Of a stretch of DNA of 64,000 bases, positions 56,010 through 64,000 are shown piece by piece (the stretch's first letter is position 1; each line of letters opens with the position of its first letter). Where the stretch lies: contig CM055106.1 in NCBI GenBank assembly GCA_029204225.1, positions 3,824,039 through 3,888,038 of the forward strand. Reading direction: 5' to 3'. The position numbers were made by a program, and so were the translations under genes. The notes under the pieces are model-generated. The model was not told the origin of the DNA and searched no databases. It worked only from the letters and a program-made list of their open reading frames with translations. Source of the DNA: Diphasiastrum complanatum. Lineage: Eukaryota; Streptophyta; Lycopodiopsida; Lycopodiales; Lycopodiaceae.

Positions 56010-56021
56010 GCTCTGATACCA
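56010..56021 (-). other. primer-binding site of family-X element
   Basis: Exact TGGTATCAGAGC on the minus strand, directly touching the LTR end TTCACA. Confidence 0.85.
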
Positions 56022-56614
56022 TGTGAATTTCACACGTGTGGAGTGCCCACTACATGTGATTTAAATCTCCTAAGGTGTGTGGATGCACAATGATCAAGAT
56101 TAGATTGAGATTCAAGATCTATCTAGCTCTCAATGGCAAAAACACACTACTACGTGCATTAACTCACTTCCAAAGTACATACACATGTGTGGGAAGTGTC
56201 CCAAAATAAAACTAAGTAAAAACAATTTGCTCTCCTTGGGTAGAGAGAGAATCCTACCAATAGCTCTCGGCTAGAGAGAGAATACTAGAAAACACTTGAT
56301 CCAAAATCTCACTTGATCTCAAAATCAATTAACATAGAATGAGAAGTACAATGATACTAGTAGATCCACGAGCTAATTCTAGCTCAAACATGATTGGACC
56401 TCATATTTACAGCCTCTTAAACCTATTGGAACTCAAACATGATGCGACCTCATATTTACAATCTCTTAATCCTACTGGACCCTTGATGCATCCACCTCTA
56501 GATTCTATTGGTCCATTCACAAGCCTATCTCAAATCCTATTGGACCATTGATACTTCCACCTCTAGATTCTATTGGACCTCTTGAACTTTGACTTGTCAC
56601 ACATCAAACTAACT
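56022..56614 (-). repeat. 5' LTR of the family-X element, truncated
   Basis: It aligns with 54372-54916 and has an extra 45-60 bp unit (an added copy of the ACCTCATATTTACA...CCTA segment). It is cut at 56614, where gag-like sequence starts. Confidence 0.72.
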
Positions 56615-56620
56615 TAGATT

Positions 56621-57030
56621 TTGAGGTCAAGCAGAAAAGGTTATGTAGATCCAATCATCAATCTCATCAGTGCATTGGAGAAGCAAAATGATGAGTTTGA
56701 GTGTCAGTTGGTTGAGGCTTTGGCACCACAAATTCCAGAAGACACGCAACCAACCACTATAGGCCAAGGGCCATTGACAACATCCCAAGGGGCCCCATCT
56801 GCACCAATAAACACACAAGCCATGATTGAGTGCTGGATGTGCCCAAGGGTGAACCATTTGGTGCAAGCTCATCCCAAAAAAACCCTCTCGCATGAAAAAG
56901 TAGTAGGCAAGGATGCGGGCAAGGGCCAAGTAAGCAAGAGTATCAAACATGTTTTTAAGAAGCTCTAGACTCTAGAGGAGATGGTCCAAGATTTCCAATC
57001 CAAGTATGCCAATGCACTTCCCAACTAGCC
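56621..57030 (+). pseudogene. gag-like fragment with degenerate knuckle
   Basis: 115-residue frame with CWMCPRVNHLVQAHP, a knuckle in which the last Cys is His. The preceding Pro/Thr/Gln-rich linker fits a Gag C-terminus. No adjoining pol. Confidence 0.45.
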
Positions 57031-57064
57031 TATCATTCCTAGCTCTTAGGACTAGACCCTTCCA

Positions 57065-57581
57065 TGTTGAGGAATGTATGTTGCAAGCCACACACATGAA
57101 AGTGTCATGGGCTTGAGCGCCTAGTGAAGGCCTTGAGAATTCTCAATGTCCCATAAGTAACTGCTTGCCTTGAACTCTCCATATATAAGTTGGGGCTTCT
57201 CCATATCCTCTATCCCGTGGTACCAGCCCTTTTGGGGTTAGACGGATGGCGAGTGGCTAGGCGACTGGGGTTGGGGTCCCAGTATGCGGTTCGTGTGGGT
57301 ACGTGTGTGTGCGTGGCCCTGAGGCCCACATTCTTTACATGGTATCAGAGCCAGTGGGGGTTCCTTTTCCTGTGTTTGCTTGAGTGGGGGCATTGAGGAA
57401 TGTATGTTGCAAGCCACACACAAGAATGTGCCGTGGGATTGCGTGCCTAGTGAAGGCCATGAGAATTCTCAATGTCCCATAAGTAACTGCTTGCCTTGAA
57501 CTCTCCCATATATAAGTTGGGGCTTCTCCGTATCCTCTATCCCCTGGTACTAGCCCTTTTGGGGGTTAGACAGATGGCGTT
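57065..57581 (+). mobile_element. TRIM/SMART-like mini LTR element
   Basis: LTR 1 (57065-57339, about 275 bp, TGTTGAGG to TTTACA) is followed directly by an exact PBS (57340-57351), then about 38 bp ending in the purine run GAGTGGGGG, then LTR 2 from about 57391, truncated at 57581. Both LTRs have a CATATATAAG TATA box. The interior has no coding space. Confidence 0.7.
57340..57351 (+). other. primer-binding site of the mini element
   Basis: Exact TGGTATCAGAGC directly after LTR 1 (TTCTTTACA). Confidence 0.85.
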
Positions 57582-57583
57582 GT

Positions 57584-59741
57584 GTGAAAAATAGCCTATT
57601 TTGGCAAATCTAGCCATGTAAAACTTTGTAAATATTGTGTATAATTGGGTTCCACACATGGAAGACCAATATGCCACGTGGCAACCCACTTCTAATGTAG
57701 GTTAGGTCAAGTCAAGAGAGTTGGTCATGTCTATTTGGTGGTCATCCCTACTTTATAGGACCTACACCTAAGTTTAAGGTGAAAATTTGACCAACTAGCT
57801 ACCTACCAAGCATAACTCTAGGATCTACGATAGGCTTTCATTTTAGGGCAAGAAGGGTGAGTTAAATTCCTTATTACATGCTGGAAATCCACCTAACTTC
57901 AAGAAGGAAGTCGAATTTGCTATGTATTCCAAGCTCCCATAGTGAGAAGATAGAATATTTTTGGAGCTCATTGGCAATCTCAAGCTAGTTCACTATGTAC
58001 ATTGAGTTTTTGTGATCCAAATGCAACCAAATCAATTTCTACTTGTTTCTCAGCTTGAAGGCCGTACTACAGTCTATTCTATGCACATGTGGGCTCATAT
58101 TTCAATGTTGATCAATGCTTTTGATTGTTAATGCTTGTTGTTTGTCAAATTGCCAATCTAAATCAACTTTTTGATGACTAGTTTTTTGATAGATTGTTAA
58201 GCAAGCATCCAATCACTCTTGTGGATCCATTTATGGTCCTAAAGTACAGTACTTTCACATTCCAAGCACCTCCAAACAACTTGTTTTGAACACAATTCAA
58301 GATGCTAGAAAGATCCAAAGAGATCTAGATTGAAAATCCTAGAATCAAAACCACACCAAAATCTAGTCAATGTGAAGAGTTGATCTTCCAGATATCAAAC
58401 AACTTTGACACTCCAAGAATGTTACAAAACTTATATCCAATCACCTCTATGAATTCATACAAGCTCAAACATTCTATTCTTGATATTTGGATTGAGAATG
58501 AAATGATTTATCAACAATCTATTCAAACATTTTCACCCTCTTGACTAGCTTTGAGAGAACTTCCAAATTTGGACATAAAACGTGAGATCAAGGGAGTTGA
58601 AATATAAAGATCTAGAAAATGCCAGGTGGGCACATCTACTGACCCTCAATGATTAGATCCAAACATCTATTAGATGCATCAACAACCTTTGGAACCTTGT
58701 TCTTCTCAATTTGCATTTGATGCTCTTTCCAACAAATGTCTACTTGGACTCAACGGATCAAAATTGAGATTGCTACAAAATCCAAAGTGGATGCAACTCA
58801 CACATAGAATGTACTTTTCACATATTAAATTCTCATTTATGATCTAAGAAATTCACCAAAATTAACAATCATTAGCCAGTTTGAAGCTAGAAGATGATTG
58901 AGTTGCAAGAGACCAACAATTTTCACTCGAGATCTTGCTTTAAAAGCCAACTGTAGAAGGCTATAGGATAGAGGAGAAGCTTTGAACGTGTGAAGGTGGT
59001 AGCCATAGCCAACTATGGAACCCAAAACAGAGAGATATAGAGAGAGGCAGTTGCGCAAGCAAACTATCATACACAACAAAGGAGCAATTTAACATAGTGT
59101 ATATGAGTACTTGGCAGCTGCAACAACCCAATTCAATGCACATGAATGTTGAAAACTACAAGATCATGATCCAAAGGATCTATGGTCTAGATTGGAAGTG
59201 ATAGTAGCCATGGGATCAGAATGGACAGTAGAGATTTGAGTGAAGGGCCCCTTGAAAACGTGAAAGGCTAAAGTGGCCTTCCTTTCAGTAGAAATCTTCA
59301 AAAAGAAATTCATGAAAGGGCCCGACTAGTGAAGTCATTTTGATGTCCATTGAACCTCATTGAGAAGAAATAGTTCAAAAACTCAAAAAGCCCTTATTTT
59401 CACCTCCTTATGCCTATTTTGGCCAAACAAAGGGCTATAGCCTCCAAATGAAGGGCTCCCTGAATGTACCTGCAAGTATGGTATGTCAAAATAGACTGAT
59501 TACTATGTAGAAAGTGTTCAGAGCATGTGTGACTTCACCACTCTATAGGGCATGAAGTTGGGAATCCATGGTAAGGAGCATTTCAGAAAGCGAAACCGAC
59601 TTGGCTTCCAATTTGGCGACAAAGCGTTGGGTGGACTAATAAGCCAAAAATTGCAGGTCATTATTTTTTACTTTTGACATCATAGTTGGCCTTGGCATAC
59701 TCCTTTTAGCCTATAGGTGGAGTTTTACGCAATTTGAAGAT
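57584..59741. other. family-X LTR start, then nothing recognised
   Basis: 57584 begins TGTGTGAAAAATAGCC and GCAAATCTAGCC, like the X LTRs at 37999 and 55206. From about 57750 no coding or repeat boundary is seen. Confidence 0.4.
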
Positions 59742-60290
59742 GGCCAACATCAATGAAGCAATTTTGGGTGACACAAGTAAACTTGATAGGGCTTCCAATT
59801 ACAACATCTAAAAGTTCAAAATGAAGAGTACACTGATGGAGAAAGAGTTGTGGGATATCGTTGCTGGCATTGAATTAAGGTCGAACACGACTCTTGCCGA
59901 CATAAGGGCCTATGACAAGAAGGTGCAAAGAGCCTTATCATTGATCAATCTCTTAGTGAAGTATCATGTGATCACCCATATTAGTGATGCCACGACAACC
60001 AAGGGAGCTTGGGAAGCTCTTAGAGTGCAATTTCAAACTTGCAATCCAGCTTGAGCCATGTTCTTGAAGTCAAAATTGAACACTATCAGGATGGAAGAAG
60101 GTGAAACGGTGGGATCCTTCTTCACCAAGATTAAGAAGTTGAGAGACCAACTTGTGACGATTGGAAAACCAATTAGAGAAAGTCAAGTTTAGAGACTTTC
60201 ATATTTGAAATTCACATCGGAAGTAGACAAATCCTTAGGAATAGGCGATACATCAATTTCCGATGTTAATTTGAAAAATACCCCTTAAGG
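59742..60290 (+). pseudogene. copia gag fragment
   Basis: MANINEAILGDTSKLD, stop, then MEKELWDIVAGIEL, KGAWEALRVQFQTCNPA, stop, and LNTIRMEEGETVGSFFTKI. UBN2-type Gag with three stops, no knuckle. Confidence 0.75.
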
Positions 60291-60299
60291 TAAAATCTT

Positions 60300-60690
60300 T
60301 ACAAGACTCAGGATGGAATATGTTGATGTATTCCTTGAGTGGTTGCTTGAGGGTCTACTCCCATCATGGGATGTAGACCATCAGATAGATCTCCTCCCAA
60401 CTCTAATGTATCACTTTTCCACTACATGATGAGCCCAAAAGAAAATGATGAGGGTGCTAGACAACTATAGGAGTATTTATGCATGGGCCGTATTTGATTC
60501 AGTAAATCCCCTTTGGGGAGCTAATGTGTTATTAGTTGGCAAGAAAGACGATGATCTACATCTTTGTGTCGACTATAAGAAACTAAATAAAATGATCATC
60601 AAGAATTGTTATTCCTTACCAAGGCCAGACGATTTAATGGACTGATTGCCTTAGATCGTGTTATCATCAAATAAGAATTAACAATGGAAA
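60300..60690 (+). pseudogene. Ty3/gypsy RT start fused behind copia gag
   Basis: WLLEGLLPSWDVDHQIDLLP matches the gypsy pre-RT segment, then [17 protein letters not shown] and [11 protein letters not shown] are RT blocks. It breaks there. The class differs from the gag upstream. Confidence 0.7.
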
Positions 60691-60829
60691 AGTTTCTAAA
60701 ACAGGTTTTCATTTTAGATATGACCATTATGAAATTTTGGTTTTATTGACATCTTCTAAATATTATATTTGGAAGATTAGGATGGAATCATTATTCATTC
60801 TTCAAAATTTGATGGACATTATGCTAAGG

Positions 60830-61520
60830 TTGCGCAAAATTTGCTCTACACATCATTAACATGAATGCATCTAATGAGCTCTTCAAGGAGTTCAAAAGAG
60901 CCAATATAGCAAATGAGAATTGGGACATATTTCAAGAGAGAGGTATGAAGACAATAATATTTGAAGGATGTTGACTTTAAGGAATCAAGTTAACGAGAGC
61001 TATCAATTTGAAGATTAGTTAATCAATGTCTTTGATGGTCAAGCCATTCAATGGAGAGCTTGAAGACATTGGAGCTACAACCAAGGAATGAAAAATTCTT
61101 CGAATTCTCCTTAATGGATTTAAAACAGGCTATGAAGATTGTTTTTAAAGTATTGCAATCCAAAAAGAGCTTATCAACTTTCCAACATGAACAATACAAC
61201 AAGATAAATATCTTCTAACATCAAGTGATGTAAAGAGAAATTTTCAATACAGATGTAAGCAAGGGAAGATAAGAGGGAGTGAGAATCATAAGTTCAAATA
61301 CAAATTAGCAAGCTATAGAAGAAACAAATCAAAGATGAGGTGCTTTTAGTAGAAAAAGCTTGGTCATATTACAAGTGAATGTTTTAAGAGGAAGATGAAT
61401 TTCATAAAAGGGTGGTAAGCAAGGTAATTTCACATTTGATAAAGTTGATAGTTCTCACATGACTAGTCACAAGGTGTTCTTTTGTTCCATATCTCCTTTT
61501 CATGGTCCAAAATGTGTCAT
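60830..61520 (+). pseudogene. copia gag C-terminal half with knuckle remnant
   Basis: Scattered matches include LRILLNGFKTGYED and KKLGHITSECFKRK (knuckle with its first Cys pair degraded by two stops). Protease-like residues follow near 61440 (DSSHMTSHKVFF when read across frames). Confidence 0.6.
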
Positions 61521-61550
61521 ATATACGGCAGATGATTTTGATGCATGATT

Positions 61551-61676
61551 GAAGAAGTGAGCAGTGTATCTTTACTCTAGATGGATGCAAACGATCAAGT
61601 CTTGTTAGTGACTGAAGAAGTGAGCAGTGTATCTTTACTCTTAGATGGATGCAAACGATCAAGTCTTGTTAGTGTT
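61551..61676. repeat. tandem duplication, 63-bp unit
   Basis: GAAGAAGTGAGCAGTGTATC occurs at 61551 and 61614; the two units differ by one inserted T and are otherwise the same up to CTTGTTAGTG. Confidence 0.92.
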
Positions 61677-61679
61677 GAA

Positions 61680-62327
61680 AATGGACAGAATTAAAAAGAT
61701 AATGTTTGTACCATCAATTAAAAATCAAGGATCGTCATGAAAATCTCAACTTCCATGCAGCCCTTATGTTCATTCTCAAAAAGGTAATAAAATAGAATGT
61801 TATGACGAACTCTGCAGCAAGAAAACTTCATAGTAATATTCCAGAACTCCCTGGTGTGACAATTCATCATATAGATAACTATCTGCCAGGTACAAGCACA
61901 TAATTTATCCAATTGAATGGGAAGAATCCCGCTCATTTTCTATGATTGTATCATTTTTTTACTGTACTAATCAATAACTAATTTATCCTGAGAATTAGAA
62001 GCGTCTTGAAAAACGAGATACGCCGATATAAACAGCTACTAGAGTAGATATTTTGGGGACAGCTATATAAGAGATCCAACAACCATCATCTTGGCTGGAA
62101 AAAGTTTGTGTTAAAGAGACTGGCTGTCACTGAGTTGTAGTCTGGTGTCTATGAACGGCCGCAGGGTTATTCAGCACTTTGTCCACGTATTCTTTCCTGT
62201 ACCACGATCCAGACAATGAGAGCAACGTACATAGTCTAAGAGCTTGCTTTTGTGGTAGACGGCTTTATGAATGTTAAGAAAATTTGCAAAGGCTATCCAT
62301 GCTCAAGCTGACTTTGTGTGATCAAAA
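61680..62327. other. 3' flank of ARD
   Basis: Contains the ARD 3'UTR (minus strand) and short frames without domains. Confidence 0.45.
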
Positions 62328-63860
62328 TTACCTTGCAGCACTTTCACTCTCCGCCCCATGCTGAGTCCTGTGTGGAACTTCTGTGTACAAGAGAAGTGCC
62401 TGTACCCAAGTATGCAGACTTTAGAGTGCAACACTAGCACTGTAATCAACAAGATTTTGAAATCGTTATGATGGGAGAAAGTTCATACAGGGTTGCGTTA
62501 CCTTGATATAATTGTTCTCATCAAGCGTAAACCTGTGAAACATTCCTGGAGGAAGAACAATCAGATCACCCTTAGTTACGCGGAAACGAATCCATTTACC
62601 GTCATAATCTCTAATGTCCCAGTAGCCTGCAAACGCAAGATCAAGACATTACGGCTAAATTGTTCTTGCAATCACTGAAAACACAGACAGAACAACATAT
62701 TCTAATTTTCAGGTAATATTAGTTAATGGCCTCTTCTGACCGTTGCCATCAAGTATCAACCGTATTTCCTCTTGAGAATGCATGTGTTCTTGGAAAAATC
62801 CTTTCACTTTCTCTTCGAAATCTTCCATCTCTTTGGGGCAGACAGTCACGAGCTCCTAGTGCCACACATCATTGAGAATTTGAGAATATTAGTGTTTCCC
62901 TCTTATTTATGGCCTATGATTTAATACTTAGAAATTGCGACTGCAATAATAAACTGAAGCTGATAGAACCTCCAGAGTCCAAACCAACTGATCAAATTAG
63001 GCGAGGACAGTACCGAGTATTTGTACCCACGATCCATCTTGATAGTCTCTAGCAAAGTGTTCTTTTCCCATTCGTCTACATCAAGCTTCCACGTCAGCAC
63101 TCCCAGCTCTGACAGTCAAAACTTGCATAGTTAGTAAATTTAGCTTCAATTTGCTCCTTTCATATCCTCTACAATAGGTACAAGCATGTGAATACCGTGG
63201 ATGTGGTCCTGTGGCACTGGACGGTTGGGACTAAATTTATGCGTAAGCCGGTGATCCTCATCGTTTGCATTGTACTCCCAAGCTTCCAACTCCTACAGTC
63301 AGCAGAAACATAATTAGAACGTCTTAACTAGCAAAAGCTTCTATAACTGAAATGTCATAACTGATCAAAGATTCATTATCAGTCCATTTATAGGTTGCTG
63401 TGTCCATGTTAGAACAATGCTGGCAAGATTATGTGAAGTTATGAAGGAAAGAAAGCGATCTGTGTTGCTTGCATGGGCTTTGCATCAAACCATCTTCCGA
63501 CTCAAAAATAGTTCTCACCAATTCCGAAAGAGAAACTTCCTCTGACAAGCGAACATATAGAAGAGAAACCGAATGCAAGAGAAATCAATTAGAGTAAGTG
63601 ACGGATCGTGGAAGAGCAAGTTTAATTAAACTCACACACACTGGCCAGTGGCCGGTCTATGTTTAATCATTATCCCACACTACTAAGCAATGACCTCCCA
63701 GGTGCCCGTACACACTCCCAAATAGCTACGAAAGTACGAAATATACAAGCTACAACCAACTATCAACACATAGAATAGACGAAAACTCCTGCTGCAAGCG
63801 AGCATCACAAAAACAAGTGTGTAAAAACGCAACCTGAACGTGAACCTGGGCAGTATCCAT
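62328..63860 (-). CDS. ARD: acireductone dioxygenase (methionine salvage), six exons
   Basis: The gene has exons at 63860-63834, 63292-63196, 63108-63014, 62855-62741, 62626-62502 and 62399-62328, all GT-AG with consistent phases, giving 176 codons and a TAA. The product is a small cupin that oxidises acireductone in the methylthioadenosine (Yang) cycle: with Fe it yields the methionine keto-acid precursor plus formate, with Ni it yields CO, formate and methylthiobutyrate. The metal ligands are visible as H97-x-H99-x3-E103 ([10 protein letters not shown]) and H142 (PPGMFHRF). The GYWDIRD and WIRF strands (112-126) and the GDLIVLPPG loop are typical. The N-terminal [12 protein letters not shown] segment matches the family start. 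Exon 1 could end either at CAG|GTTCAC or at CAG|GTTGCG, both in frame, changing four residues. The C-terminus after YIK is short and differs from the usual WTPYNRP-type tail. It is probably cytosolic or nuclear, as in other plants. Confidence 0.92.
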
Positions 63861-63950
63861 GCTGAAATTGAATATACTAAGATAAGACCGACCAACTAAC
63901 GCTATGCAGCAGAAGCCCAAAATGCTGTTGGGGCCAGTGAGTGCCAACGG

Positions 63951-63960
63951 AGGCTTTATA
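63951..63960 (-). promoter_or_regulatory. TATA box of the ARD gene
   Basis: TATAAAG in the context CCTGTATAAAGCC on the minus strand lies about 95 bp upstream of the ARD start codon. A start of transcription near 63925 would leave a short 5'UTR of about 65 nt. Spacing and match are good; this is inferred from sequence only. Confidence 0.5.
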
Positions 63961-64000
63961 CAGGAGCAGCGCAGCAGAATTGGTCCTGGTATCGGTGGTG

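Larger units (their letters stand above)
54372..56614 (-). mobile_element. short family-X LTR element with about 0.8-kb interior
   Basis: Left LTR 54372-55206, right LTR 56022-56614 (truncated), PBS at 56010-56021 next to the right LTR, purine-containing TTTTTTGAGGACGAC on the minus strand next to the left LTR. The interior (55207-56009) holds only short frames. Too small for pol, so it is non-autonomous or heavily deleted. Confidence 0.7.

Noticed and set aside
1-64000. CRISPR arrays, operons or prokaryotic systems
   Set aside because: No regularly spaced short repeats with unique spacers and no bacterial gene organisation. The sequence is plant nuclear DNA.

Overview
This window is plant nuclear DNA: intron-containing genes with GT-AG splice sites, telo-box promoter motifs, and a dense, layered set of decayed LTR retrotransposons whose primer sites match plant initiator tRNA-Met. 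Large TE-filled introns suggest a land plant with a large genome (conifer, fern or lycophyte are all possible); the sequence does not settle the species. There is no sign of prokaryotic or organellar gene content.

Only two ordinary genes can be supported, both on the minus strand. The first is a family-2 glycosyltransferase with exons at 25808-24966, 23983-23836, 11801-11695 and 11514-11251. The four exons join in frame with no stop, and its second intron is about 12.0 kb and packed with transposons. The second is acireductone dioxygenase (ARD, methionine salvage) in six short exons between 63860 and 62328, also open throughout.

Layout: 1-3845 decayed Ty1/copia (+). 4160-5970 second copia (+) with polypurine tract and 3' LTR start. 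7330-8200 copia scrap. 8209-8700 diverged tandem repeat. 9420-10440 Ty3/gypsy RT/RNase H scrap. 11251-25808 glycosyltransferase gene; its giant intron holds a gypsy gag-pro-RT (+, 12.85-14.87 kb), a copia 5' LTR with PBS and gag (-, 15.5-17.0 kb), a hAT-like transposase remnant (-, 18.2-19.15 kb), a gypsy with three zinc knuckles (-, 19.6-22.2 kb) and several (GA/CT)n tracts. 26.77-27.7 kb copia RNase H end (+). 27.7-35.8 kb is a three-level nest (minus strand): copia A is interrupted by copia B, which is interrupted by a small LTR element C; both inner insertions still show 5-bp target duplications with one mismatch each. 35.95-37.3 kb internally deleted copia (+). 38.5-45.8 kb: several copies, in both orientations, of one copia family (here called E) whose 1.2-kb LTR carries CTTCG pentamer runs. 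45.8-52.7 kb AT-rich, nothing recognisable. 52.7-57.6 kb: a second LTR family (X), including one short element with only about 0.8 kb between PBS and polypurine tract, plus a tiny TRIM/SMART-like element. 59.7-61.5 kb mixed gag and RT scraps. 62.3-64 kb ARD.

The two host genes are not functionally linked. The main biological interest is the structure: transposon accretion inside a coding gene without loss of its reading frame, datable nested insertions, and small LTR elements lacking pol. All retroelement coding regions seen here carry stops, frameshifts or deletions, so none looks autonomous.
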